Shown here: positions 19,674 to 28,810 of the stretch, piece by piece
Position numbering within the stretch: the first letter of the stretch is position 1
How the letters are laid out: each line of letters starts with the position of its first letter
Assembly (NCBI RefSeq): GCF_019891175.1
Contig: NZ_CP072600.1
Span: forward strand, 124,001-188,000
DNA from: Leptothermofonsia sichuanensis E412
GTDB taxonomy: Bacteria; Cyanobacteriota; Cyanobacteriia; Leptolyngbyales; Leptolyngbyaceae
Direction of reading: 5' to 3'
Length of the DNA: 64,000 bases
The notes under the pieces: model-generated
Told to the model about the DNA's origin: nothing
What the model saw: the letters and a program-made list of their open reading frames with translations, nothing else
Databases searched by the model: none
Position numbers and translations under genes: made by a program

Positions 19674-20858
19674 ATGCGTTTATCATTGACTGGACTGATG
19701 GTTACCCTTGGACTCACCGTTGGGGTGGGAGTTCTGCCTGTTCAGGCTCAGTTTTCAGAGGGCAAAATTGGTGCATTTGTGGAGGCACTGCGGCAGGCGG
19801 CTCCCCAAACCGGACGCAGGTATGATGGGTTGTATAGCGATTGGCAGGTTCAGCCTCAAAATATCCCTCGCTGGTCGAGGGCCTGTATTGGCCGAGAACT
19901 GACCCCAGCCCAATTTGCGGCCAGTTCTGCCACTGCCCGCGAAATCATTGCCTGTGTGATGCGGGATGTGTTGCAAGAGGAGTACCGTGCCAGCGGGAAT
20001 AGTGAACCACTGGCGATTCGTCGGGCGGCTGCCTGGTGGATGACGGGCAATCCCAATCGTTATAACAGTGGTGACACTGCCATCTACACCCAACGAGTGT
20101 TAAGTCTTTACCAGCAACAGAACCAATCGGCTTCCACCCGATCCGTTCCGCTGCGATCTCAGGGACAGGCTGCCCCTGCGGCGACCGGGCAAACGACCAC
20201 GCCAACCACAGCTTACGATCGCTACATGATGGCAGGTTACGAGGCAACCAGACGCCGGGAACACTCCACGGCCTTACTTTATTTCAAGCGGGCGTTAGAT
20301 GAGCGCCCCAATGACTCCTATGCCTCGCAGGCAATTCGCAATGTGGAATCCTACATGGAGGAGAATCGCCCGAAAACCCAGGGAAAAAATGCATCCCAGC
20401 CGACGGCAGCGACCCCGATTACCCAGCAACAGGCTGTCGATTTAATCAATCAATGGTTGGAAGCGAAATCAGAAATCTTTGCGCCTCCCTTTAATCAAAC
20501 ACAACTCAGCCGGTTTGCCACCGGAGAATTGTATGCCTCTTTAGCCAATCCCAATGGGTTACTGGATTGGTTAAAGAATAACCGGGCTTACTACCGCTAT
20601 GGGGTGCAGAAAGTGGATGCGGTTGAACGGTTTGCGGCTGATCGCGATCGCGCAACGATTGAACTGAAAATCACAGAAGATCGCACTCTGTATCAAGATG
20701 GGGCTGTCAACCCGCAACATACGGATTTTTCAACTAAACCTGTGCGCTACACATTAGAGCGCGTGGACGGTCATTGGAAAATTGCTGACTATAAAACAAC
20801 GGAAGGATTACTCCTGGAGCGATCGATCTTAAATCCAACCTCCTCCAATTCCAGGTAA
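19674..20858 (+). CDS. Exported protein with IMS (ARC6/Ftn2-type) domain
   Basis: About 394 residues with a signal peptide (LTGLMVTLGLTVGVGVLPVQA), a cyanobacterial N-terminal domain (about 30-150, YDGLYSDWQVQP...RAAAWWMTGNPNRY), a TPR-like helix pair (TALLYFKRALDERPNDSYAS) and a C-terminal IMS domain (AVDLINQWLEAKSEIFAPPF ... VDGHWKIADY). IMS domains occur in ARC6/Ftn2, where they sit outside the membrane and bind partners in the division or plastid import machinery. This protein looks fully exported, so a direct division role is not implied. The start could also be ATG 19641 or GTG 19635. It is divergent from the AAA+ gene. Confidence 0.78.
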   Translation: MRLSLTGLMVTLGLTVGVGVLPVQAQFSEGKIGAFVEALRQAAPQTGRRYDGLYSDWQVQPQNIPRWSRACIGRELTPAQFAASSATAREIIACVMRDVLQEEYRASGNSEPLAIRRAAAWWMTGNPNRYNSGDTAIYTQRVLSLYQQQNQSASTRSVPLRSQGQAAPAATGQTTTPTTAYDRYMMAGYEATRRREHSTALLYFKRALDERPNDSYASQAIRNVESYMEENRPKTQGKNASQPTAATPITQQQAVDLINQWLEAKSEIFAPPFNQTQLSRFATGELYASLANPNGLLDWLKNNRAYYRYGVQKVDAVERFAADRDRATIELKITEDRTLYQDGAVNPQHTDFSTKPVRYTLERVDGHWKIADYKTTEGLLLERSILNPTSSNSR

Positions 20859-20876
20859 TGTATCGCAGGTAATGGT

Positions 20877-21287
20877 ATGAAACAGCTATTACAATGGGTG
20901 GTCACTGGCTGGATACTCACCTATCCTTCAATTGCCTTCGCCGCAGAGTGGATAGCCGTTGCAACTAACTCTGTGGGTGACCAGTTCTTTGTCGATAAAA
21001 ATTCTATTCAACGCAAAGGAGACGCTGTCTGGTACTGGGAGTACCGCCGCTTCTCAGAGCCTAACAATGCTTTTTTTGAAGAACCGATTAATCAGCCAGT
21101 CTATGGCGCGGTTATTCAATGGTCGGTGGATTGTAGAAGTCAGGTTCAGCGGCTGCGGCAGTTGGCAGCCTATGCTCAGGATAGAAAAGCGATTCAAACG
21201 TTTGACTATGGGGATGCTGGCAGTCTGGCCCAACCCAGACCCGGAAGCAGTGCCCATAAGGTTGTGGAGTATGTCTGTAATTATTGA
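20877..21287 (+). CDS. Exported protein, surface-adhesin-E-like
   Basis: A 136-residue protein with a signal peptide (MKQLLQWVVTGWILTYPSIAFA) and a small beta domain (EWIAVATNSVGDQFFVDKNS, DAVWYWEYRRFSEPNNAF, VDCRSQVQRLRQLAAY) that resembles the surface-adhesin protein E fold common in cyanobacterial exported proteins. Function is unknown. It follows the IMS gene by 18 bp, and its last 17 bases overlap the start of glpK, so the three genes are probably one transcription unit. Confidence 0.6.
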   Translation: MKQLLQWVVTGWILTYPSIAFAAEWIAVATNSVGDQFFVDKNSIQRKGDAVWYWEYRRFSEPNNAFFEEPINQPVYGAVIQWSVDCRSQVQRLRQLAAYAQDRKAIQTFDYGDAGSLAQPRPGSSAHKVVEYVCNY

Positions 21288-22842
21288 CGGCCAGTATATT
21301 CTTGCGCTTGATCTGGGTACTACAGGTAACCGGGCTTTTTTGTTCAATCAAGAGGCCAAAGTGATTTGTTCTGCCTATAAGGAATTGACCCAGTACTATC
21401 CCCAGCCGGGCTGGGTGGAGCATGACCCGCTGGAAATCTGGCAGGATACTCAGTTGGTTATGCATAGGGTTATTCAGCAGGCTGGCATTCAGCCCAGGCA
21501 GATTGCGGCAATTGGGTTAACGGTGCAGCGAGAAACCTGTCTGTTATGGAACAGCAGAACCGGGCAACCCCTGCACCCTGCGATCGTCTGGCAGGATCGA
21601 CGCACAACTCCCCTGTGTAAACAGTTGCGAGAACAGGGCCAGACTCAAGCTATTTATGAGCGTACAGGCTTAGTCATTGATGCCTACTTCTCAGCCACCA
21701 AACTGGCGTGGTTGCTGGAACACGCGGTTCCATCAGACATTGACCCGGAATGGATTCTGGCGGGCACCATTGATAGCTGGGTATTGTGGAATCTGACCGG
21801 CAGGCGAATTCATGCTACCGACGATACCAACGCCAGCCGCACGATGTTGTTTAACATTACGACCCGTCAGTGGGACGATCGCCTTCTGGACTTACTTCAG
21901 ATTCCCGCTGCCATCTTACCGGCCGTACAACCGAGCCTGGGTCAGTTTGGTGTCACCGATGCCAGCCTGCTGGGGGCAGAAATTCCGATTATGGCAATTT
22001 TAGGAGATCAGCAGGCCGCTCTCCTGGGGCAGGGGTGCGATCGCCCCGGTTTAATGAAATGTACCTACGGTACTGGCTGCTTTCTGGTTGCACACACCGG
22101 CCCAACCATTGTGCGCTCCAGCCATCAGCTCCTCTCCACCATTGCCTGGACTCACACCCCTGAATCATCCGACGCCTTCCTGCCGCAAACCGACAGGAAT
22201 CCATCTTCCGCTCACTCTTCACCCATTGGCTATGCCCTCGAAGGCAGCCTGTTTACTACCGGAGCCTGTGTTCAATGGCTGCGGGATGGCTTGAAACTGA
22301 TTCAATCTGCCCCTGAAACTGAACGCCTGGCAACCCAGGTGAAGGATAACGGTGGTGTTTATTTTGTGCCAGCGCTGAGTGGATTGGGTGCCCCCCACTG
22401 GGATATGACGGCAAGGGGGGCGTTTCTGGGCATTACTGGTGGGGTCAAGCGGGAACATATGGTGCGGGCGGTGCTGGAGGCGATCGCCTTTCAGGTCAGG
22501 GAGGTCGTGCTTGCCATCCAGGAAGACTGCCAGATTGAGGGGAGCACCGGGGAGTTGCGGCTCAAAGTGGATGGAGGAGCCTGCGAAAACAACTTTTTGA
22601 TGCAGTTCCAGGCCGATCTGCTGGGGATGCCTGTGGAACGTCCGCTGATGCGGGATTCAACGGTGCTGGGGGCAGCATTTGCGGCAGGGCTGGCGGCAGG
22701 TTTTTGGCCCAGCTATCAGGCGTTGATCCAGCAACGGCAGATTGAGTGCATTTTTGAGCCGGGTGCTGGCGCGACCCAGGCACTCAACCATTTTGTTACC
22801 TGGCAAAAGGCCGTTGAACGCGCTAAACATTGGGCAGAGTAG
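21271..22842 (+). CDS. glpK: Glycerol kinase
   Basis: FGGY-family kinase that phosphorylates glycerol to glycerol-3-phosphate with ATP. The 523-residue protein starts at MSVIIDGQYILALDLGTTGNR (ATG 21271, GGAG just upstream) and contains the substrate motif GWVEHDPLEIW, QRETCLLWN, the FGGY-type KCTYGTGCFLVAHTG, and the C-terminal signature GGVKREHMVRAVLEAIAFQV. A Ser/Pro-rich insertion of about 25 residues (about 295-320) sits where the family normally has a short loop. The start overlaps the preceding gene by 17 bases, suggesting translational coupling. No glpF or glpD is nearby. Confidence 0.95.
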   Translation: MSVIIDGQYILALDLGTTGNRAFLFNQEAKVICSAYKELTQYYPQPGWVEHDPLEIWQDTQLVMHRVIQQAGIQPRQIAAIGLTVQRETCLLWNSRTGQPLHPAIVWQDRRTTPLCKQLREQGQTQAIYERTGLVIDAYFSATKLAWLLEHAVPSDIDPEWILAGTIDSWVLWNLTGRRIHATDDTNASRTMLFNITTRQWDDRLLDLLQIPAAILPAVQPSLGQFGVTDASLLGAEIPIMAILGDQQAALLGQGCDRPGLMKCTYGTGCFLVAHTGPTIVRSSHQLLSTIAWTHTPESSDAFLPQTDRNPSSAHSSPIGYALEGSLFTTGACVQWLRDGLKLIQSAPETERLATQVKDNGGVYFVPALSGLGAPHWDMTARGAFLGITGGVKREHMVRAVLEAIAFQVREVVLAIQEDCQIEGSTGELRLKVDGGACENNFLMQFQADLLGMPVERPLMRDSTVLGAAFAAGLAAGFWPSYQALIQQRQIECIFEPGAGATQALNHFVTWQKAVERAKHWAE

Positions 22843-22860
22843 ACGCTCAGATGTTGTCAT

Positions 22861-24144
22861 TCAGAATGGCAGGGTGATCGTCACCACCTGGGGCATTGGG
22901 GACTGGGGCGTTAAGGAAACCGTGCGGATAGTGCTATGGTTGCCTGCTCTGACGGTGACCTGATAGCGTCCAAAAAAAGCCTGAGCTGCAACTACCCCAC
23001 TGGAATTAGTTTTTCCATTCACCTTTGTCCACCACTGGTTAAAGACCAGGTCTTGATAGGTCCGGGCAGCCAGGGTTGGCTCAAAGTTATGCTTGAAGAT
23101 CGCCGCCGCTGGTTCCCAATTTGCCCCTGCCCAAAACCCCCACATCAGGATTCCAGTCACGGCTGGATGGGCAAAAGCGACTGTATATAGATCCTTCAAA
23201 ATGCGGGCTTGCTCTGCTTCGGTCGCAGCGACCACTCCCAGTTCCGTAATTTTAATGGGCAACCGAAACTGTGCTAGTGTGTCCAGGCAATGCTGGATCT
23301 GTGCTGCTGTCATGGGTTCTCGAACATGGGCCTGTACTCCAATCCCACCTACGGGTACGCCTCTGTCTAACAGCGAACGGATTTGATGCACATAAGCATC
23401 CAGTAATTTGCCATTAAGAACGTCATAATCATTCACATATAAGCGGGCAGTTGGATCTGCATCCCGACACCACTGGAAGATTTGATCGACAATTCCTTCT
23501 CCCAGGCGCTGTTGATAAAAATCTCCATGCAACAACTCATTCAACACATCATATTCAGAAATTTTGCCCCGATAGCGGTGGCAGATTTCGGTGGTCCTTC
23601 GCTCTACGGCTTGTCTCAGTTCTTGCGGGCTTAGCGCTCGCACCCAGGGCTGATTCCATTTCTCCACGGCCCAAAATAAGGTGTGCCCCCGCATTTTGAG
23701 TCCATTGGCTTCACTCCAGGCAAGAATGCGATCGGCATCGGCATAGCTGACCTGACCCTGCTCTGGCTCGGTCGAATACCACTTCAGCGCATCTTCATGC
23801 ACACTGGCGTTAAACCACTGCTTTGCGATCTGGAGGTACTGAGCTTGCTCATGCGCAGCTACATTTGGACGAAACATTTGAGTGCTCAGGGCTGTACCAA
23901 AATCAAAATCGTGGGCTGTTTGTTCCAACGTGACGGTTGCCCCGGCAACAGGTTGTTGCTGAGAGTCAACCACCCGAATCACCAGGTCGCCAGTACGCAG
24001 GCGACGAATGCTGGCATCGAGTTTGGTCGCACTGGTGGTGGCTGCCATGGTTTGGGCACCACCACTACAGAGCCAGTGAATGAGACCACTCGCGATCGCC
24101 AGCAGTCCCAGTACCAACCATTGCCTCATCCGAGTATGCCTCAT
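22861..24144 (-). CDS. GH10 endo-1,4-beta-xylanase-like glycoside hydrolase
   Basis: 427 residues with a signal peptide or anchor (WLVLGLLAIASGLIHWLCSG), a short beta domain with DLVIRVVDSQQQPVAGATV (about 50-90), then a GH10 barrel. The acid/base lies in SEYDVLNELLHGDF and the nucleophile in LPIKITELGVVA; RLYVNDYDVLNG and GVPVGGIGVQAHV are GH10 signatures. GH10 enzymes cleave beta-1,4-xylan and sometimes beta-glucan. As the last gene after hlyD and cellulose synthase, it may trim or release the polymer made by that cluster; this is inference. An alternative ATG lies at 24129. Confidence 0.88.
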   Translation of the reverse strand: MRHTRMRQWLVLGLLAIASGLIHWLCSGGAQTMAATTSATKLDASIRRLRTGDLVIRVVDSQQQPVAGATVTLEQTAHDFDFGTALSTQMFRPNVAAHEQAQYLQIAKQWFNASVHEDALKWYSTEPEQGQVSYADADRILAWSEANGLKMRGHTLFWAVEKWNQPWVRALSPQELRQAVERRTTEICHRYRGKISEYDVLNELLHGDFYQQRLGEGIVDQIFQWCRDADPTARLYVNDYDVLNGKLLDAYVHQIRSLLDRGVPVGGIGVQAHVREPMTAAQIQHCLDTLAQFRLPIKITELGVVAATEAEQARILKDLYTVAFAHPAVTGILMWGFWAGANWEPAAAIFKHNFEPTLAARTYQDLVFNQWWTKVNGKTNSSGVVAAQAFFGRYQVTVRAGNHSTIRTVSLTPQSPMPQVVTITLPF

Positions 24145-24186
24145 CCTACTCTCGGCTCCTTACCCTGCATTAAACCCACACGACCA

Positions 24187-24385
24187 GTGCATTGCGGCAG
24201 AAGTTTTTCACCCCAAAGGCACGAAGGGACACAAACGTTTTCTAACGCCTATCCGAAAACTTCCTCTAAGGCGGAAACCTTTGTGTGTTCTGGAATACCC
24301 TTTCATCCTTCTGCCTTGCGGTACCAGGCTTTACCACAGAGACACTGAGGGCACAGAGGAATGGCTTTCGGTTCCCTGTGCCTCT
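24187..24385. repeat. Decayed composite of palindromic repeats
   Basis: 24187-24240 matches the left arm of the ACTAGTGCA-ended element (compare 34804-34929), with GTGCATTGCGGCAGAAG and CAAAGGCACGAAGGGACAC. 24245-24270 matches the left 26 bp of the 69-bp element (GCCTATCCGAAAACTTCCTC), in the same position as in the nested copy at 41906. 24332-24385 is a related palindrome (ACCACAGAGACACTGAGG and CCTGTGCCTCTGG). The composite has lost its right side. It fills the gap between the cellulose synthase and GH10 genes. Confidence 0.6.
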
Positions 24386-24418
24386 GGGTTGAGGTTTCAG
24401 GGTATAAGATCCTCATTT

Positions 24419-26689
24419 CTAAGAACTGTAACCTCTAAAAACAGGCTTGAGCTGCAGTGCAGAGGATACCATCATCAAAAACCCGTCCAGGATACCGTGT
24501 TTCTTCCGCTGTTTCCACCAGTTCATATCACTATAGAGCAGGGTCACCAACTTCCGGGTTTGCTCTACGGTCAGGTCAGGAAAAGTCAATGACATCTGAC
24601 TGCGGTTCTCTTTCACACTGGTGCGCAGGACCTTCGCTTCCACAGCAAAGTGATGCTCCAGAAACTCCAGGGTGACCGTGTGATTACCTGTGACGAAAAC
24701 AACGCGATCGCTGGTTAATGTCAGGTTTGTTCCGGTTTCTGAAAGATTATTGGTGTAGCCCCAGTAGGTATGGTGTCCCGCGGTTAACTTACAGGCCGTA
24801 AACAAAGGAAAGCGATCGACCACCCGACGGACAGGTTGATCAATCCCTGACAGAATCGCAACTGCCATTATGATTGCGTTATACACAACCCAGAACAGCA
24901 GCACCCCCTTACCTTCATATTCGTGCTGCAATGGGGTCCAAAGCCCCAGCCCATAGCCTCCGTAATGCAGCAACAGCCCGAAAGCAGTCAATCCCAGCAA
25001 CACCAGCAGAGGAAACGTCAGGTGCAGATTGTAATGCTTGTGCTCCGCTTTCACACCCTTACGGGTAGCTGTGCTGGCTTTTGCAAAGGGATTCCGCAAA
25101 ATCAAGGCAATCCGCCCCAGTGCGGGAAAACAGAATGCGGTATCATACACCTCATTCCAGAATGCAGACAACCGATAATCATTCCCCCAGGTAAAACTGA
25201 CAAAATACATCAACGTAAAGGGCATCGCATAAAAAATATATTCTGGAACTGATGCCACTAATGGAGATGAACCTAAATAGAGACTCAGTAGCGGCACCAG
25301 AAGAGAAATCAGACGAATGACTGGATTCAATGAAAACAAAATCAGTGTAATATGGTGACTCTTCTGTAACCAGTTCAACTTTGACCAGATGGGTAACTCA
25401 TTACTGCAAAAGTATACTTGCAGGTTGCCTTGTAGCCAGCGTAATCGTTGATCAATAAAGTCAGCAAAGGTGCGAGTTGATTCCCCCATGCTCAGAATTT
25501 CATTCAAGTAAATGATTCGGGCACCTTGAGTCAGCATCCGAATTGAGGTCTGGTAATCTTCCACACAACAGCGGGTATAGTAACCACCGACCGCTTCTAA
25601 ACTACTGCGGCGTACCACATAGGAGGTGCCGCAACAGATTACACTATTGGTACTATCTCGACCAGGTTGCACATGCCCAAAAAAGTGCTCCATATCATTG
25701 GGTTGCACCTGTTCTAACCCCAGATTGCGAGCGTGGTAATCTGGGTTATAGAAATGCTGAGGCGTTTGCACCAGATCAATTTTGGGATCCTGGAAAAAGC
25801 CGACTGTGCGCGTCAAAAAGTGTTTGAAGGGAACAAAGTCAGCATCCATGACCGTGATCAACTCGCCGGAAGTTTGCTTCAGCGCATTATTCAGGTTTCC
25901 GGCTTTGGCGTGGTTGTTGTCTGGACGGGTGATATACTCACATCCCAATTCCTCAGCTAATGCTTTGATGTGAGGGCGGCGAGTATCATCCAGGATGTAA
26001 ATGGTTTTATTGGGGTACTCCATTGCCTGACAGCCAATCACCGTGCGCCGCACAATATAGTCTGGTTCTTTATAGGTTGGAATAAAGACATCCACAGACG
26101 GAACATACCGCTTGGCCAGCACATCCTGAGCGTAATGATTGGCGGCAACACTGCGATTTTTCTCGGTTGTCCAGGCTGTTTGTGCTAGGTACAACAGGTA
26201 AGAACCAATCCAAACCAGTTCATTTAAGAAAAATGCCAGACTGAGTGCAATACTTGCCCAGTGAGCAAAGTTGAGTGTGGCAACGGAACGCCAGATCAGG
26301 TAACGAATAGCGGAAACCGCCATCACGCTGCGGACAATCAGGCGAGAGCCATTCGTTGGTGGAATCCAGCGCAAACAGATAGAAAATGCAAGGGTGCCCA
26401 GGATTGGCAACCAGATACTTTCAGCATCCTGGGGCAGGGACAACCCCTCCGGCAAACCACGCAGAACCGTGGGATTTACCTCCTCCAGTGGAAAGAGAAT
26501 GGGTCTGCCCAGGGTGAAGAATACAGCCCCCAACCATATCAGGGCGCTGATGATGAAAATATTCCAGATCAGGGGAGAGATTCCTGAATCAGCAATGGTT
26601 TGTTTGGAGGAGCTGATTCCCTTAAAGGAAGGCGATCTGAGAACCTGAAGAAGTGTTTTTCTCGACGGTTGTAATTTGGGTAAACGCAT
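24419..26689 (-). CDS. bcsA: Cellulose synthase catalytic subunit (BcsA-type GT2)
   Basis: About 756 residues: two N-terminal and later C-terminal membrane segments around a cytosolic GT2 domain and a C-terminal PilZ-like region. The processive GT2 motifs are present: DVFIPTYKEPDYIVRRTV, ILDDTRRPHIKAL, the DxD in VMDADFVPF, the catalytic base in CVEDYQTSIRM, and QRLRWLQGNLQ. The enzyme polymerises UDP-glucose into beta-1,4-glucan across the membrane. PilZ domains in this family bind cyclic-di-GMP, which suggests the usual second-messenger control. The ATG at 26689 is used; GTG 26704 is possible. There is no BcsB or BcsC here; the upstream HlyD protein may take the periplasmic role. Confidence 0.9.
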   Translation of the reverse strand: MRLPKLQPSRKTLLQVLRSPSFKGISSSKQTIADSGISPLIWNIFIISALIWLGAVFFTLGRPILFPLEEVNPTVLRGLPEGLSLPQDAESIWLPILGTLAFSICLRWIPPTNGSRLIVRSVMAVSAIRYLIWRSVATLNFAHWASIALSLAFFLNELVWIGSYLLYLAQTAWTTEKNRSVAANHYAQDVLAKRYVPSVDVFIPTYKEPDYIVRRTVIGCQAMEYPNKTIYILDDTRRPHIKALAEELGCEYITRPDNNHAKAGNLNNALKQTSGELITVMDADFVPFKHFLTRTVGFFQDPKIDLVQTPQHFYNPDYHARNLGLEQVQPNDMEHFFGHVQPGRDSTNSVICCGTSYVVRRSSLEAVGGYYTRCCVEDYQTSIRMLTQGARIIYLNEILSMGESTRTFADFIDQRLRWLQGNLQVYFCSNELPIWSKLNWLQKSHHITLILFSLNPVIRLISLLVPLLSLYLGSSPLVASVPEYIFYAMPFTLMYFVSFTWGNDYRLSAFWNEVYDTAFCFPALGRIALILRNPFAKASTATRKGVKAEHKHYNLHLTFPLLVLLGLTAFGLLLHYGGYGLGLWTPLQHEYEGKGVLLFWVVYNAIIMAVAILSGIDQPVRRVVDRFPLFTACKLTAGHHTYWGYTNNLSETGTNLTLTSDRVVFVTGNHTVTLEFLEHHFAVEAKVLRTSVKENRSQMSLTFPDLTVEQTRKLVTLLYSDMNWWKQRKKHGILDGFLMMVSSALQLKPVFRGYSS

Positions 26690-26964
26690 TGGCTTGATGA
26701 GCACATATAGGGTTGACTACTCAGCGCTTAAGTAGGGGTGGGGAGTTCCTGAATAGTCCTATGAGTTGAAACTTTGTCCCGGTTCATTCTGCCTCTAATG
26801 CATACTCAGAATCAGCTTCATACCCAGAATCAGCAACGCTGGAGTCGAAAAGAGGCATGATGCAGGTTGATAAAGATGCAATCATTGTGAATGACTTCCT
26901 ACTTAATCGTCTTCAAACTAAGCGTTTAACAACATCTGAACTAAAAGAACTGAGGCAGCTAACT
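26690..26964. other. Spacer between hlyD and cellulose synthase genes
   Basis: No convincing gene. Positions about 26794-26852 hold a partial copy of the GTATGAATT...AATCAGCAATGCC repeat also found at 58961-59040 and 63583-63661 (CTTCATACCCAGAATCAGCAACGC). A rightward reading frame (26857-27129) runs into the antisense of hlyD and is not supported as a gene. Confidence 0.4.
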
Positions 26965-28194
26965 TCAACGAACTTTGAAGCTTACCTGTGCCGTATGTCC
27001 GACGTAACAAAACTGCTCGAAACTTCCCTGTTCAGTTCCCGGGTCAAGATCGACACGGACTTGAGCCTTGCGAGGCGCATTGGAGGCAACAGGGACGGCA
27101 ATATCTTCTCCAGCCGAGAGCCTGCCTGAACCTGGGCGAATACTGCTGACCTGCCCCTGCAATACCTGAGATTCAGCCCCATAGAGTTTGACAGTGGCTG
27201 GGGTTCCTGGTTGCAGCGATCGCGCCGCCTGTTCATCCACAAAAGCATCCACCCAGCGTCCACTACAGTTCAGCACCTGTCCCAGTGATTCACCCTGCTG
27301 GACAAACTTGCCAGGTTGCACCGCTAATCGCCAGATTACTCCGGTAGTGGGAGCATTCACAACTACCGACTGTTGTCTTTCGACATCGATGTTTGCTTGA
27401 GCCAGTTCTGCCTCCGTCCCCTGAATGCTTTTCCGCAGGGTTTGAATCACCTGGCGCTGGTCTGCAATTTGCATCTGCAACTCTTCCAGGCGAATCCTGG
27501 GATCAGAATTGCTACTGGTTTTTGCCAGAGACAGGTTGAGCCGGGCAGCCTGCTCGCTCGCCTGCAAAGCCTTGATCTGCCGTTCCAGTCCAGTAACCTC
27601 GGCACTCCGCTCTTGAACTTCAGCGGCGGCAGCGTCCAGCCGTGACTGGGAGAGTGCCCCTTGCGCAGCCAGGTATCGGATGCGATCATAATTCACCTTA
27701 GCCAGTTGATGACGTGCCTGGGCACCCTTCAAATCAGATGCAACTTTTTCCGTAGAATGCTGCGCCGCAACGGTTTCTAAATACTGCTGTTGCTCTTGGT
27801 CAACGGTGACCGTTTGCAATAGCGTAAGTTGTTGATTTAGCTTCGCTTCAGCCCGTTCCAACTCTGCCTGTTGTTGACTGAGTTTACCCTTCAGGGACTC
27901 GATCTGAAGCTGGCTGATGCGCCTGTTTTCAATCGTCAACAGGGGCTGATCGCGGTCTAATGGCTTACCCGTACTGCCTCGCAGTGTTGATACCACTCCC
28001 GCCTGAGGTGCCCGGATATCGGTAACAATTCCATTAACAACGGCATCAACACTGGTAATTGAGAAAAATCGTTCCTGAATCAGACGAAAAGTCCAGACCA
28101 TTAACCCTGCACTGAGGAAGGCAATCAATAAATTGGACAGCAGCGATCGCGAAGGTGCTCTATAGACAGGTGATGATACCGGAGACTCTTGCAT
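26965..28194 (-). CDS. HlyD-family periplasmic adaptor linked to cellulose synthase
   Basis: About 409 residues: a short cytoplasmic N-terminus, one membrane anchor (LLSNLLIAFLSAGLMVWTF), split lipoyl/barrel-sandwich halves (GIVTDIRAPQAGVVSTLRG ... VVVNAPTTGVIWRLAVQPG) around a long coiled-coil hairpin (about 100-280), and a beta-barrel end. Such adaptors bridge inner-membrane machinery to a TolC-like channel. In cyanobacteria an HlyD-like and a TolC-like protein are known to work with cellulose synthase, and gene order here (this gene, bcsA, GH10) fits that. ATG 28194 is chosen over 28224, because the anchor and polar head then have normal length. The 5' region carries a palindrome cluster. 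Confidence 0.85.
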   Translation of the reverse strand: MQESPVSSPVYRAPSRSLLSNLLIAFLSAGLMVWTFRLIQERFFSITSVDAVVNGIVTDIRAPQAGVVSTLRGSTGKPLDRDQPLLTIENRRISQLQIESLKGKLSQQQAELERAEAKLNQQLTLLQTVTVDQEQQQYLETVAAQHSTEKVASDLKGAQARHQLAKVNYDRIRYLAAQGALSQSRLDAAAAEVQERSAEVTGLERQIKALQASEQAARLNLSLAKTSSNSDPRIRLEELQMQIADQRQVIQTLRKSIQGTEAELAQANIDVERQQSVVVNAPTTGVIWRLAVQPGKFVQQGESLGQVLNCSGRWVDAFVDEQAARSLQPGTPATVKLYGAESQVLQGQVSSIRPGSGRLSAGEDIAVPVASNAPRKAQVRVDLDPGTEQGSFEQFCYVGHTAQVSFKVR

Positions 28195-28487
28195 AAAAAT
28201 GTAAAGTTGGTAGAACAGGAACACAAAACATCGGTTGACTGATAAACATCAGTCAACAAACAAATCAGCACCCCGTGGGATTAACAAGAAGATTGACGTT
28301 GCTGAAAACCGGGATGAATTGAAACACCGCTTCAAACACCCAGCAACCTTTTCGTCTCGCAAATGACTAAGCCCAAAAACTGGAAACCTGAGAGGGATTT
28401 ACCAGTTTCAATACGAACAATACGAACCTGGCGCTGTAAATTTTTCAGCTTTTAAGAAAAATCTAATAGCTTTACCTGAAATGTTCC

Positions 28488-28574
28488 GTATTGATTCAGT
28501 AAAGATTAAAGAATACGTATTAACTTTCCATAAAGTATTCGGAATACACCTAGATTTTATGTATTATAAAATAC
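28488..28574. promoter_or_regulatory. Cluster of GTATT/AATAC palindromes
   Basis: Within 87 bp there are three palindromes built from the same half-site: AATACGTATT (28512-28521), GTATTC-G-GAATAC (28535-28547) and GTATT-ATAA-AATAC (28561-28574), plus a single GTATT at 28488. The region is A/T-rich and lies about 300 bp upstream of the hlyD start on the minus strand. This resembles a multi-site operator for a dimeric regulator of the cellulose cluster, but spacing between half-sites varies, so this is only a candidate. Confidence 0.35.
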
Positions 28575-28734
28575 AGATTTGACTGAATTTGCTGAGAACT
28601 CATTCCCCAGGAATTGCTCCTGGAGTAGCCTTGCAGGTCCGGTGGGAATGTCCGGGCAGGCGTCACCACCTGGTGGTCTATTGAAAATCACTGTACGTCC
28701 TCTGCAAGGGACAGACCCCGTTCTTTCCAAACGA

Positions 28735-28781
28735 TTTCAGCCAGCATTTCAAAATGTATCCGCTTGAAATGCTGGCTGAAA
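28735..28781. repeat. Perfect 18-bp inverted repeat (hairpin)
   Basis: Arms TTTCAGCCAGCATTTCAA (28735-28752) and the exact complement (28764-28781) flank an 11-nt loop. There is no T-run on either side, so it is not a standard terminator. It may be a single-copy palindromic repeat or a structured RNA element. Confidence 0.6.
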
Positions 28782-28810
28782 CGGTATTATCATGAGAGAC
28801 CCAACGGTTT

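Noticed and set aside
26857-27129. Rightward 90-codon frame between cellulose synthase and hlyD genes
   Set aside because: Its second half is the antisense of the hlyD 3' end and no ribosome site or family similarity supports it.
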